NCBI GenBank assembly: GCA_041741415.1
Contig: JBGSKC010000036.1
Span: forward strand, 310,001-374,000
Source of the DNA: JANQTF01 sp041741415
Lineage (GTDB): Bacteria; Bacteroidota; Bacteroidia; J057
Length of the DNA stretch: 64,000 nt
Reading direction: 5' to 3'
Shown here: piece after piece, positions 53,162 through 61,821 of the stretch
Numbering within the stretch: position 1 is the first letter of the stretch
Layout of the letters: each line of letters opens with the position of its first letter
Made by a program: the position numbers and the translations under genes
Notes under the pieces: generated by a model
The model's input: the letters and a program-made list of their open reading frames with translations, nothing else
The model's database searches: none
What the model was told of the DNA's origin: nothing

Positions 53162-54286
53162 ATGCCACAGGTTTGCCTCGTTTTTCACCTCCACCATCCT
53201 ATGTACCCGGCTCCGTTCGACTTATTGAGCTGGGGCAAAAAAACCGACCGGTTTGACCTGGAGGCAACCCAACAGGCGCTGGTCGAATTGAATGAGCGCT
53301 GGCTGGATCCTCTAGCAAGTTTGCTGGGATCCTGGCTCGGCCAGCAGGAGGATGTTGGTATTGGCCTTACTGTATCTGGCAGCCTGGTCCATCAATGGGA
53401 ACACTGGGCTTATGACAGCCTCGACGCCTGGCAGCAAGTGTGGAAGAATCACAAAGTGGAAATCTTGCCGCAGCCATGGCAGTCAGGCCCGGTGTTGTTG
53501 TGGGATCGGGAGGCCTGGATTCAGGGTCTGAAAACATATGCCGAGCGCCTGTCTCTGCTGGGTGCAACCCTCAGTCCGGTGGGCTGGCACCCGGGATATT
53601 TGTTTCTTCACTACCTCGCCTGGCCCATGCAGCAGGAAGGAATCCAGGCCGCGCTGGTAGATGGAGACAGTTTCGGCTGGCATGGTGGCGGCGCAAACCA
53701 GGTGGCAAAACTGCCATTTCAACAAGATTTTCGGCTGTTGATCCGCAACAGCGGTTGGAGCCGCTCTATGACGAGCCTCGACGGCTTGCTGAGCGCTTTT
53801 AGCCCTGCCGACCTTGCCCGCCGATGGGTAGCCGACCTGGTACAAGCCAGGGAAGCGCCTGTGGTGATTGGCATCGACCTGGGAGAATGGGCAAGACACC
53901 CCGGCAAAGCCACCGCAATCCTGGCCTTTCTGCAGCAATTGCTGGCCTTGGGAGCCAAGGCTGGCATCCGATGGAAAAGCCCCGGCGATTTGCTGAAATC
54001 TCAGGAGGCCTACGCCGACTTTCATGCCACCGACTGGGTGGTTGCCCCTGAAGACCGGGCAATCATAGGCGATGCCGCCACCCACCCAATGGCAGCCGCC
54101 CTGATCAGCACATGGCGTGACCTTCCGGCAGCTTCAGAATGGCCGGAATTACTCGACGTTTGCCACCTGCGAGCGGTGGACGATCCTGAGGCCTGGCTCG
54201 GCGATCACGTAGGCAAATCCGGGCATTTGTTCGGGCGGCTAATGGCCCAGTTTACCCAAATGGAAACCCGTAGAGAAGCGCCATGA
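53162..54286 (+). CDS. GH57-like protein, predicted catalytically altered
   Basis: A 374-residue protein with the GH57 layout: HLHHP motif (about residues 10-14, family HxHxP), SGSLVHQWEHW (about 75-85), then the third motif region VGWHPGYLFLHYL (about 140-152), where active members carry the nucleophile Glu (...NTE...) but here a Gly stands, and the acid motif GIDLGEWARH (about 237-246), which keeps the Asp. The overall length is shorter than typical (about 400-460). This suggests a non-catalytic glucan-binding or scaffolding role. The assignment relies on manual motif alignment and could be shifted. It overlaps the following kinase gene by ATGA. Confidence 0.7.
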   Translation: MPQVCLVFHLHHPMYPAPFDLLSWGKKTDRFDLEATQQALVELNERWLDPLASLLGSWLGQQEDVGIGLTVSGSLVHQWEHWAYDSLDAWQQVWKNHKVEILPQPWQSGPVLLWDREAWIQGLKTYAERLSLLGATLSPVGWHPGYLFLHYLAWPMQQEGIQAALVDGDSFGWHGGGANQVAKLPFQQDFRLLIRNSGWSRSMTSLDGLLSAFSPADLARRWVADLVQAREAPVVIGIDLGEWARHPGKATAILAFLQQLLALGAKAGIRWKSPGDLLKSQEAYADFHATDWVVAPEDRAIIGDAATHPMAAALISTWRDLPAASEWPELLDVCHLRAVDDPEAWLGDHVGKSGHLFGRLMAQFTQMETRREAP

Positions 54287-55140
54287 GCCGGATCCTGATT
54301 GCAGAAAGTGGCGCCAGCAAAACGGAATGGCGGCTGCTGGATGCCGGTGCTGTGCTGCTGGCTGTACGGTCGGTGGGTTTCAACCCTAACGTGATGACTG
54401 CCAGCCATATCTTCACCGAGATGATGGCTGTGGCCCGGGGAGCTTTGAAAGAAGCCCATCCCGATCAGATTTGCTTTTATGGAGCAGGTATCGGAGGTCC
54501 TTCGCAGGAGGCCATCATGCGCAAGGTATTGACCGACTGCTGGCCAGGGGCGGCGCTGAGTGTGACCCACGATTTGAACGCTGCGGTTCACAGCACCTTG
54601 CGTGAGGAAGGCATTGTGTGCATCATCGGCACAGGCTCCAATTCCTGCCTGCACCGCCACCACGAGGTAGTTGACCGCAAGGGCGGTCATGGGTATTTGT
54701 TTGGTGATGAAGGTTCAGGCATGGACCTTGGGCGGCGGCTGGTAATGGGGTTGTTGCAGGGCGAATTCAGTCCGGCTATCCAGACCTTTGTGGAGTCGCA
54801 GGAAGGCTTGTCGGTGTATGAGCTAAAACTGTCAATTTTGAAGGATCCCCAGCCAAATGTTCGGCTGGCGCGGCTGGCGAAGCACCTCGATGAATTGATC
54901 CAGCACGAAGCCATCCGGCAGATGATTGTGAGCCGCTTCATTGCATTTCTCGACACTACGGTGCGAAAATACCCTGACGGTGAGCGCCTGCCAGTGGATG
55001 TTTTCGGGTCAATTGGCTGGCATTTTCAGGCCCTTTTTCGCGAAGCGATGTCCCGGCGCGACCTGAACTTGGGCAATTTTGTTCAGGACCCGATTGAGGG
55101 GTTGGTGAAATACTACATAGAGCGGGATGCGGGGAGTTGA
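54283..55140 (+). CDS. BadF/NAGK-type sugar kinase in the glycogen cluster
   Basis: A 285-residue ASKHA-fold kinase. The phosphate-1 loop is AESGASKTEWRLLD at the N-terminus, the adenosine-side motif CIIGTGSNSCLHR and GYLFGDEGSGMDLG, typical of N-acetylglucosamine kinase-like proteins. Overlap with the GH57-like gene (ATGA at 54283-54286) implies cotranslation. It may phosphorylate GlcNAc or glucose released during glucan turnover, but the context (GT3, GT4, GH57) does not fix the substrate. Confidence 0.85.
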   Translation: MSRILIAESGASKTEWRLLDAGAVLLAVRSVGFNPNVMTASHIFTEMMAVARGALKEAHPDQICFYGAGIGGPSQEAIMRKVLTDCWPGAALSVTHDLNAAVHSTLREEGIVCIIGTGSNSCLHRHHEVVDRKGGHGYLFGDEGSGMDLGRRLVMGLLQGEFSPAIQTFVESQEGLSVYELKLSILKDPQPNVRLARLAKHLDELIQHEAIRQMIVSRFIAFLDTTVRKYPDGERLPVDVFGSIGWHFQALFREAMSRRDLNLGNFVQDPIEGLVKYYIERDAGS

Positions 55141-55150
55141 GACCACAGGG

Positions 55151-55210
55151 CTGTGAGAAACGAGACCGGAGTGGAAGGTCCTTTCTTCCGACCTCCGACT
55201 TCTCTCCTCA
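55151..55210. repeat. Second copy of the dispersed CTGTGAGAA...CCGACTTC repeat
   Basis: CTGTGAGAAACGAGACCGGAG, then a short arm and TTCCGACCTCCGACTTCTC. It shares its order and about two thirds of its bases with 563-620, and lies between two unrelated genes (kinase and J-protein). Confidence 0.45.
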
Positions 55211-56038
55211 CACCAGCATCAACACCGTGAGCAAGGTGAGGCTAAGCCAGGTCCAGACTCCGGCGGTGAGCTGAATCCGCTGCATGGGCAGGCTGATCCA
55301 TCGGGTGAGCAAGGCCCCCAGGCTAAAAATCGTTAGCAACATGGGGAAGAAAAAGAAGGTTCTGTAGAGATTGGGGGGCGTAGATAAAAAGCGATGCGCT
55401 GGCTGCGGATCAGGGTAAGGAGGCGAAACACGAAGTTTGAGCAAAAAATCAAAAAAAAAGCTGCGCCGGGCCTGCAACTGCCAGCCCACGTTCAGGCCCC
55501 GCCCTTCAAACTGCTCGATGAGATACTGGTGGCTAACAGTAACAAGCAGGTAGTGGGTGCCGCCATTCACTCTTCGCTTTTGCTGAATCGGCTCCGGGGA
55601 TGTCCAGCTTGCGCCAAGGTAATCTGTCAAAAAAAACAGACAAAACATCAATCCAATCAAGCCGCTTAATCCGGCAAATCGCCCCCAACGGGCTTCCTCT
55701 TTCTGCTTGGTTTCGAGCTCAGCCTGGCGCTGGCGATACAAGGCCTCGGCCCGCTGCCGCGACAGCTCCTGGGCCCGGGCAAAGGTCTCCGCCATTCGCT
55801 GCAGAGCCTCCTGGTTATTATTTCTTCGCTGGTCGTCGTAAACGCGTTTCCGGACAGGGTCGCTCAGAACGGCGTAAGCCTCCGCAATCGCAACAAAACG
55901 ATCGTGAGCTTCGGGCTGCTGGTTGCGGTCGGGATGAACCTTCTTGGCCAGGTTCCGGTACGCTTTTTTGATGGCCTCCAGATCAGCATCAGAGGTCAAT
56001 CCCAGTTCGTGATAATAATCTTTGTTGTGGAAGGCCAT
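55208..56038 (-). CDS. Membrane J-domain protein (paralogue 1)
   Basis: The ATG at 56038 gives 276 residues. An N-terminal J-domain (about 1-70) has the diagnostic HPDRNQQPEAHD motif and KKAYRNLAKKV helix II. An Arg/Gln/Glu-rich coiled segment follows (about 75-115). Then come one membrane helix (about 118-138, LSGLIGLMFCLFFLTDYLG), a beta-type domain (GGTHYLLVTVSHQYLIEQF...) and two further helices at the C-terminus (FFFFPMLLTIFSLGALL and WTWLSLTLLTVLML). A canonical DnaJ zinc finger is absent. It should recruit DnaK to the membrane. A closely similar paralogue lies 39 bases upstream. Confidence 0.85.
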   Translation of the reverse strand: MAFHNKDYYHELGLTSDADLEAIKKAYRNLAKKVHPDRNQQPEAHDRFVAIAEAYAVLSDPVRKRVYDDQRRNNNQEALQRMAETFARAQELSRQRAEALYRQRQAELETKQKEEARWGRFAGLSGLIGLMFCLFFLTDYLGASWTSPEPIQQKRRVNGGTHYLLVTVSHQYLIEQFEGRGLNVGWQLQARRSFFFDFLLKLRVSPPYPDPQPAHRFLSTPPNLYRTFFFFPMLLTIFSLGALLTRWISLPMQRIQLTAGVWTWLSLTLLTVLMLV

Positions 56039-56077
56039 GAACCGATACAATGAACTTAACGGGTAGAAATTGAAGGA

Positions 56078-57031
56078 TCAGGAGCTGAACAGCAGGCTTA
56101 GGAGAGACAGGGCCAGTAACACATTCACCGTGCCGATGTAAGCGCTACCCTTTGGCGACCTGCGAATGAGCAGGGTAATCAAAGAAACGACCCCGACGAG
56201 GTAAATGGTCCAGAAATACGAGCCATATGGGCCGTTCAGAACGCGGAACTTCCAGAGAAACCCCGATTCCAGCACCTCCACATGGGTGAGAAACCCCCCA
56301 ACGGGACTTTTGTGTAAAGTAACAGTGCGGCCTACAGGCATTTTTTTCGCGTCTTCGCCATGTACAAAAAAATGGTGACGGGTGGTGCGAATGGTCATGC
56401 CATTGGCGGAGACGAAGACTTTGGGCGTTTTCTTCCTGGTGGCGACCTTTTCGCTGAGCAGCGCCTGGCTGTTGGCGAAATCGAGGCCCATACCAATGCA
56501 AAACAGTAACAAGGCGAGGGCCGCCCACTTCATGAAACCTCCAAAAATGCGGTAGCCGATCATGCTGTCATCGGGGAAAGAAGCAGCAGCTCGGTGAGGC
56601 TGCTCGGAAGAGGTGGTGGTACCGGGGCCCGACTGCCGGAAGCCGCTGGTAGTGGAAATGGGCTGGGTGGCACCGCGGTACTTCACCCGCTGGGTGTATC
56701 GGCTGCCCCGGTATCGTTCGGCCCGCTTCATCCGGGTAAGCTCCTGGCGCTGGGCAATCGCCTGCTTCATGCGCGCCAGGTCATCGGGGGGCTGCATCAT
56801 GTGCCAGTACCGCTGAAGATAGCGATGCCGCTGCTCCGGATTGCTGAGTACATGGTAGGCCTCGCCGAGGGCAAGAAATTCTTCATGCGCACGCGGATCC
56901 TGGTTGCGGTCGGGGTGAAGCAAAAATGCCTTTTCCCGATACGCAGCCCGTATCACATCCTCACCATCCTCCGGCTGAATGCCCAGAATGGCGAAGTAAT
57001 CTTTAAATGGCTGATGGCGAGGCGAAGACAT
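56078..57031 (-). CDS. Membrane J-domain protein (paralogue 2)
   Basis: A 317-residue J-protein with the motif HPDRNQDPRAHEEF in its N-terminal J-domain (about 8-75) and a linker rich in Gln, Arg and Ser (about 80-160). A membrane helix (about 168-185, WAALALLLFCIGMGLDF) precedes a beta-rich domain (KTPKVFVSANGMTIRTTRHHFFVHGEDAKK, TLHKSPVGGFLTHVEVLES) and two C-terminal helices. The C-terminal half is the same kind of domain as in paralogue 1, pointing to duplication. No zinc finger is present. Both genes form a minus-strand pair divergent from the PBP1A gene. Confidence 0.85.
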   Translation of the reverse strand: MSSPRHQPFKDYFAILGIQPEDGEDVIRAAYREKAFLLHPDRNQDPRAHEEFLALGEAYHVLSNPEQRHRYLQRYWHMMQPPDDLARMKQAIAQRQELTRMKRAERYRGSRYTQRVKYRGATQPISTTSGFRQSGPGTTTSSEQPHRAAASFPDDSMIGYRIFGGFMKWAALALLLFCIGMGLDFANSQALLSEKVATRKKTPKVFVSANGMTIRTTRHHFFVHGEDAKKMPVGRTVTLHKSPVGGFLTHVEVLESGFLWKFRVLNGPYGSYFWTIYLVGVVSLITLLIRRSPKGSAYIGTVNVLLALSLLSLLFSS

Positions 57032-57349
57032 ACGCGCAGATATCTCGTGCGGAGGTTGCTTGCAAAAGGTACAGAAAGTTCCGGAAGAGAAGTCCCTGCA
57101 GCAAATTTTTCTCTTTCCGTATTTAGTAAAATCTTCTCACTCTCTTGTTGTTATGTGCCAGATGAAATAAATGTCCGAATCCCTATTTGTCGTTTCAAAA
57201 TCAGCGATCCTGTCGGGCAGCAAATAGTTGCCAGCACCCCTCAAATCCGCCTCCATCCCGACCTCCTGCTTCGATCTGCAAAAAATCTCTAAACTTCCCG
57301 TTATCTTGCAAGTGATTAATTATTCACCGACCACGAACAAACAGGCATC
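57032..57349. other. Divergent intergenic region before the PBP1A gene
   Basis: 318 bases. It should carry the promoters of both the J-protein pair (minus) and PBP1A (plus), but I can identify no full -33/-7 pair with confidence. Confidence 0.4.
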
Positions 57350-59662
57350 ATGAGCCAAGGTCCGCAGGATTTCGATCGTTTCGCCGAAGAAGCCATTCTC
57401 GGGAGCAGCAAGCCTGATCCAACCCCCAGCCAACCTCCGGCTACGCCACCACCGCCCGCTGGCAAAAATTCTTTTGCCATGGCAAGGAAGGTGTTTTTCT
57501 GGCTGACAGGAGCCGGGATAGGAGCTTTTTTCATCCTGATGGTTGTCCTGTCCTTCGACCTGCCACCCATGGCGCTGATCGAAAACCCCAACTCCGACCT
57601 CTCCACCCAGCTCATCTCCGCCGATGGGGTTGTGCTGCAAAAGTTCTACACCCAGGAGAATCGGGTGAATCTCCGCCTCAACGAGATTTCCCCTCACATC
57701 ATCAATGCCCTTATCGCCGCTGAGGACGCCCGCTTTTACAGCCATGCCGGCATAGACCCCAAATCATTTTTTTCTATCGCCTTCGACATTGTCTCTGGAA
57801 ACGAGATCCGGGGAGGGTCCACGATCACGATGCAGCTTGTGCGGAACCTCTACCAGGACGTTACCAAGGATGGAACCATCATCCGAAAGCTAAAAGAATA
57901 CCTCGTTTCCGCCATTTTGGAGCGCCGGTTCACCAAAGATGAGATCATGGAGGCCTACCTCAACACGGTCAATATCTATGGGGATGCTTATGGCGTCGAA
58001 ACGGCTGCCAACCGGCTGTTCGATAAATCTGCCCGCGACCTCAACATTGAAGAGTCGGCTATGATCGTGGGGATGCTCAAAGGCCAGGGGGTTTACAACC
58101 CGTTCCGCCGCCCGGAGAACACCATCACCCGGCGAAATGTGGTGATTGGCCAAATGGTCAAATATGGATTTGTAGACAGCACCCATATAAACGTCGATTC
58201 CATTAAGGCCATCCCATTGGGCATAGGCCTGGCTCAGCAGGAGCAGGAGCACGTCAAAGGCCTGGCCCCCTATTTTCGGGAGGAAGTGAGAAAATGGCTG
58301 GCAGATTGGTGCTCGCAAAACGGATATAATCTCTATGCCGACGGCCTGCGGGTGTTTACCACCATCGACTCCCGGATGCAGGCCCATGCCGAAGCGGCCG
58401 TTCGCGACCACATGAAGCAGCTACAAACAGACTTTGACCGGGTAGAAAACCGGGGCGAAAAAGCCATGCGGCGCGACCCCGAAATGCTCATCGACCTCAA
58501 AAAGCAGTCTGCCCGCTGGGTAACAGGCAAAAAAGCCGGAAAAAGTGACTCAGAGCTTGAAGCTGAGTTTATCCAGCCTCAACCCATGAACATTTTCGCC
58601 TGGGATGGCCCCCGCGACACGACGATGACTCCGCTCGACTCCCTGAGATACTACGCCCGCTTCCTCGAAACAGGGATGGTGTCCATTGACCCAAACAACG
58701 GCCATGTCAAAGCCTGGGTAGGTGGCATCGATTTTCGCTTTTTCAAGTACGACCACGTGCAGCAGGGAGCCCGCCAGGTTGGCTCTACTTTCAAACCATT
58801 TGTGTATGGAGCTGCTATGGAAGTGCCGGGCTTTGGGCCGTGCAAGTTGTATCAAAATCAGCCCGTTACCATTAAACTACCCACCGGCCAGTACTGGAGT
58901 CCGAAAAACTCCGGGGGCGAAGTGGGAGGCATGGTATCGCTGCGCTATGGCCTGGCGCAGTCGCTCAACGTGGTAACTGCCCGCCTGATCAACGACATTT
59001 CGCCTGAGGCTGTCGCCAACTTTGCCCACAGGGTGGGCATCACCTCCCCCCTCGACAAAGTGCACTCCCTCGCCCTCGGCACCACCGACCTCACCGTGAT
59101 GGAAATGACAAGGGCATATAGCACCTTCGCCAACCTTGGTAACCTCATCACCCCCATTTTTGTGACGAGGATCGAGGACCGCAACGGCAAAATTCTGTAT
59201 GAAAACCAGCAGGCTCCGCAGCGGGTGCTGGACGAAAAAACCGCCTACACCATTGTCAAGCTTCTGCAAGGGGTGGTGGACATGGGCACGGGTCTTCGCC
59301 TTCGGTACCGGTATAAGTTCACCCAGGAAATCGGCGGCAAAACTGGCACCACCCAAAATCAGTCTGATGGCTGGTTCATGGGCATTACCCCCAACCTTGT
59401 TACCGGGGTATGGGTAGGGGCCCAGGATCGGCGGATGCGGTTTACCTCGATCGCCTACGGCCAGGGTGCCAACATGGCCCTTCCGATCTGGGCTTTGTAC
59501 ATGAAGGGCGTGTATGGCGACTCCCGCATTTCCCTGCCCGAAGATCCCTTCCGCCGTCCCGGCGGCTACGATGTGAACCTTTCCTGCGAAGACCGCCGCC
59601 GTGAAGACGCAAAAGATGGCTCCTATCAGCCCAGCTCGGATGATTTCGATGGGTTTGAGTGA
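57350..59662 (+). CDS. Bifunctional penicillin-binding protein 1A
   Basis: A 770-residue class A PBP. After a Pro-rich cytoplasmic tail and one membrane helix (about 45-70), a glycosyltransferase domain has the catalytic Glu in LIAAEDARFYSHAGID (about 124) and GGSTITMQLVRNLYQD (about 158). The transpeptidase domain has the Ser-x-x-Lys STFK (about 478-481, in VGSTFKPFVYGA), the Ser-x-Asn motif AQSLNVVTARL (about 537) and Lys-Thr-Gly GGKTGTTQNQSDG (about 663). It polymerises and cross-links peptidoglycan at the membrane. Confidence 0.95.
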   Translation: MSQGPQDFDRFAEEAILGSSKPDPTPSQPPATPPPPAGKNSFAMARKVFFWLTGAGIGAFFILMVVLSFDLPPMALIENPNSDLSTQLISADGVVLQKFYTQENRVNLRLNEISPHIINALIAAEDARFYSHAGIDPKSFFSIAFDIVSGNEIRGGSTITMQLVRNLYQDVTKDGTIIRKLKEYLVSAILERRFTKDEIMEAYLNTVNIYGDAYGVETAANRLFDKSARDLNIEESAMIVGMLKGQGVYNPFRRPENTITRRNVVIGQMVKYGFVDSTHINVDSIKAIPLGIGLAQQEQEHVKGLAPYFREEVRKWLADWCSQNGYNLYADGLRVFTTIDSRMQAHAEAAVRDHMKQLQTDFDRVENRGEKAMRRDPEMLIDLKKQSARWVTGKKAGKSDSELEAEFIQPQPMNIFAWDGPRDTTMTPLDSLRYYARFLETGMVSIDPNNGHVKAWVGGIDFRFFKYDHVQQGARQVGSTFKPFVYGAAMEVPGFGPCKLYQNQPVTIKLPTGQYWSPKNSGGEVGGMVSLRYGLAQSLNVVTARLINDISPEAVANFAHRVGITSPLDKVHSLALGTTDLTVMEMTRAYSTFANLGNLITPIFVTRIEDRNGKILYENQQAPQRVLDEKTAYTIVKLLQGVVDMGTGLRLRYRYKFTQEIGGKTGTTQNQSDGWFMGITPNLVTGVWVGAQDRRMRFTSIAYGQGANMALPIWALYMKGVYGDSRISLPEDPFRRPGGYDVNLSCEDRRREDAKDGSYQPSSDDFDGFE

Positions 59663-59663
59663 G

Positions 59664-59720
59664 AGGTGAGATGTTGAGAGACGGGAAGCGAGAGCCAAGA
59701 GCCGAGAACCGAGACAAGAA
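59664..59720. repeat. Purine-rich degenerate repeat between PBP1A and NSS genes
   Basis: The spacer reads as tandem, imperfect GAGAGCCRAG-type 8-9-mers (agagccaagagccgagaaccgag) after GTTGAGAGACGGGAAGCGAG. It is similar in style to the repeats at 563-640 and 55151-55210. Confidence 0.35.
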
Positions 59721-59756
59721 AACTCAAAACCCCAAACACCCAACTCTACCCACCTT

Positions 59757-61148
59757 ATGGCAAGCAGATCCGGCTTTTCAAACAGATTTGGCTTCATCGC
59801 CGCTGCGGCTGGCAGCGCGGTTGGCCTGGGAAATATCTGGCGGTTCCCCGCTGAAACAGGGGCAAATGGCGGCGCAGCCTTCCTGCTGGTGTACCTGCTT
59901 TGCACCGTGCTGATCGGATACCCCATCATGGTAGGGGAAATCAGCCTGGGGCGGCGCACCCACTCCAACCCCTTCGGTGCTTACAAAACCCTTGGCGGCA
60001 AAGCGTGGTCGTGGGTTGGCCTCTTCGGGATTCTGTGCGGGATCATGATCCTGTCCTTTTACAACGTGGTGGCAGGCTGGGCATTTGGCTATTTCATCGA
60101 AATCAGCTTTAGTGACCTGCTGCAGCAGCAAAATTTCGGGGAGTTCTTCGGCGCTTATGTGGCCGACATCTCCGATAATTTCATTTTTTCCTTCTTTTTC
60201 ATGGTCCTCACGGTGCTCATCGTGATGCGGGGCGTTCAGGATGGTATCGAAACAGCCTCCAAAATTCTCATGCCCTTCCTGTTCATCATCCTGATTGGCC
60301 TCATTTTTTATGCCTTTACCCTCGACGGGGCCATGGAAGGGGTGGCATTTTACCTCGTTCCCGATTTTTCAAAAATCACCATCGAAACCATCTATTCGGC
60401 CATGGGCCAGGCCTTTTTCTCCCTTTCCCTCGGCATGGGCGCGCTCATTACCTACGGCTCCTACATCAGCAAAAAAGAAAATATTTTGTCTTCGGCTGCC
60501 ATTGTCACTGCCGCCGACTTCTCTGTGGCTTTCTTAGCCGGCCTTCTGATTTTTCCGCTCGTTTTTTCTCAGGGGCAAACGCCGGGGGCTGGTCCCGGAC
60601 TGGTGTTTGTAGCCCTGCCGGGCATTTTTCAAGCCATGGGCCCAATTGCCGGGAAACTCATCGGCGGCAGTTTCTTCCTTCTGCTGTGCGTGGCTGCGCT
60701 CACCTCCACCATTTCCCTGCTGGAAGTGCCGGTTTCCTATTTTGTAGATCAGAAAAAATGGCCCAGAAAATGGGTCGTGCCTGTCCTGGCTGCTGTGGTC
60801 TTCCTCATCGGGATCCCCAGCATGTTGTCGCAGGGCGCTGTTTCTGCCCTGTCTGCGGGTGGGTTTGTCGAATACAACGGTGCCGGGCAATCCTTCCTCG
60901 ACCTCATCAACGACTTGTTCAGTGAAGTGGGCCTGCCGCTTGGTGGCTTCCTGATGAGCTTGTTCATTGCAACTAAATGGAAAACCCACTCGATGACGGC
61001 AGAAATCAGCTCGGGAGCGCCGGGCTATCCCGGAAGCCGGCTGGAAGTTGTACTCAACTTCACGATTCGGTTCATTAGCCCCATTCTGCTAGGGATCATT
61101 GTGCTGCTCACCATCGGGCAAAAATTTCTGGGTATCAGCTTTTTTTGA
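59757..61148 (+). CDS. Sodium- and substrate-coupled NSS-family transporter
   Basis: A 463-residue protein of the neurotransmitter:sodium symporter (LeuT-fold) family with about 11-12 helices. The first helix has the canonical unwound-helix motif AGSAVGLGNIWRFPAETGANGG, containing Na+ and substrate contacts, and the GYPIMVGEISLGRR segment follows. Helix 6 and surrounding SLSLGMGALITYGSYI are also conserved. It should import an amino acid or related amine with Na+. The substrate cannot be predicted from sequence alone. Confidence 0.93.
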   Translation: MASRSGFSNRFGFIAAAAGSAVGLGNIWRFPAETGANGGAAFLLVYLLCTVLIGYPIMVGEISLGRRTHSNPFGAYKTLGGKAWSWVGLFGILCGIMILSFYNVVAGWAFGYFIEISFSDLLQQQNFGEFFGAYVADISDNFIFSFFFMVLTVLIVMRGVQDGIETASKILMPFLFIILIGLIFYAFTLDGAMEGVAFYLVPDFSKITIETIYSAMGQAFFSLSLGMGALITYGSYISKKENILSSAAIVTAADFSVAFLAGLLIFPLVFSQGQTPGAGPGLVFVALPGIFQAMGPIAGKLIGGSFFLLLCVAALTSTISLLEVPVSYFVDQKKWPRKWVVPVLAAVVFLIGIPSMLSQGAVSALSAGGFVEYNGAGQSFLDLINDLFSEVGLPLGGFLMSLFIATKWKTHSMTAEISSGAPGYPGSRLEVVLNFTIRFISPILLGIIVLLTIGQKFLGISFF

Positions 61149-61164
61149 TCATCCGGCCCGCACA

Positions 61165-61746
61165 TTATTCTGGTCCTTCCCAGGAAACAAACTCAAAAGA
61201 ATCTGCCTTTACCTCCCACCAGTCCACCCGGTCTGTGGCCATGTCGATGGTGCAGCAACTGTGTGGAGCAGGTTCCGGCTTTCCGGCTGCCAGGGTCATG
61301 CCCATGATGGAGCCAGGATTGAGCAGGCGGGTTTCGCCATGCGAGCCCTGAGCGGTATCGTCACAGGCTTTATGGTTGTGGCCAAAAAACACATACCGGT
61401 GCTTGCCTGAAGCTGCCAGATCGGCAGCGATGCCGTCGTAGTGGTTCATGGCCAGGGTCATCTCATTCCATGACCGGACATAATATTCCCCGTGGACCTG
61501 TACCCGACCGGCAAATCCAGGCCGCTGGGCAACAAGGGCCATCATCCGAAAGGTGTCGGCGTCGTTGTTTCCCAGCACCACATGAATGGGTTTATCAAAC
61601 AAATCTCCCATCATGGCCAGCGCGAAGGGGGAGCAAAGGTCGCCGCAGCACCACAGCTCGTCGCAGGCCTGGACCTGGGGAGCAGACAAGGCGGCGCGAA
61701 GGTGCCAGACGTGGTCGTGGACGTCGGAAATCAGGGCCAGTTTCAT
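61165..61746 (-). CDS. YfcE/MJ0936-type metallophosphodiesterase
   Basis: The ATG at 61746 gives 193 residues. All four metal-site blocks are visible: MKLALISDVHDHVWHL, WCCGDLCSPFALAM, the VLGNNDADTFRM block and FFGHNHKACDD. This is the calcineurin-like phosphoesterase fold acting on phosphodiesters; the family uses Mn2+ or other divalent ions. It is convergent with the NSS gene; the stop codons are 16 bases apart. Confidence 0.9.
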   Translation of the reverse strand: MKLALISDVHDHVWHLRAALSAPQVQACDELWCCGDLCSPFALAMMGDLFDKPIHVVLGNNDADTFRMMALVAQRPGFAGRVQVHGEYYVRSWNEMTLAMNHYDGIAADLAASGKHRYVFFGHNHKACDDTAQGSHGETRLLNPGSIMGMTLAAGKPEPAPHSCCTIDMATDRVDWWEVKADSFEFVSWEGPE

Positions 61747-61821
61747 GAGTTGGAAGATGCGAAAAGGGGACGTCAATGACAACCATTTCCCTGACGGCTC
61801 TCCCTTCTGCCCCCGATTTTT

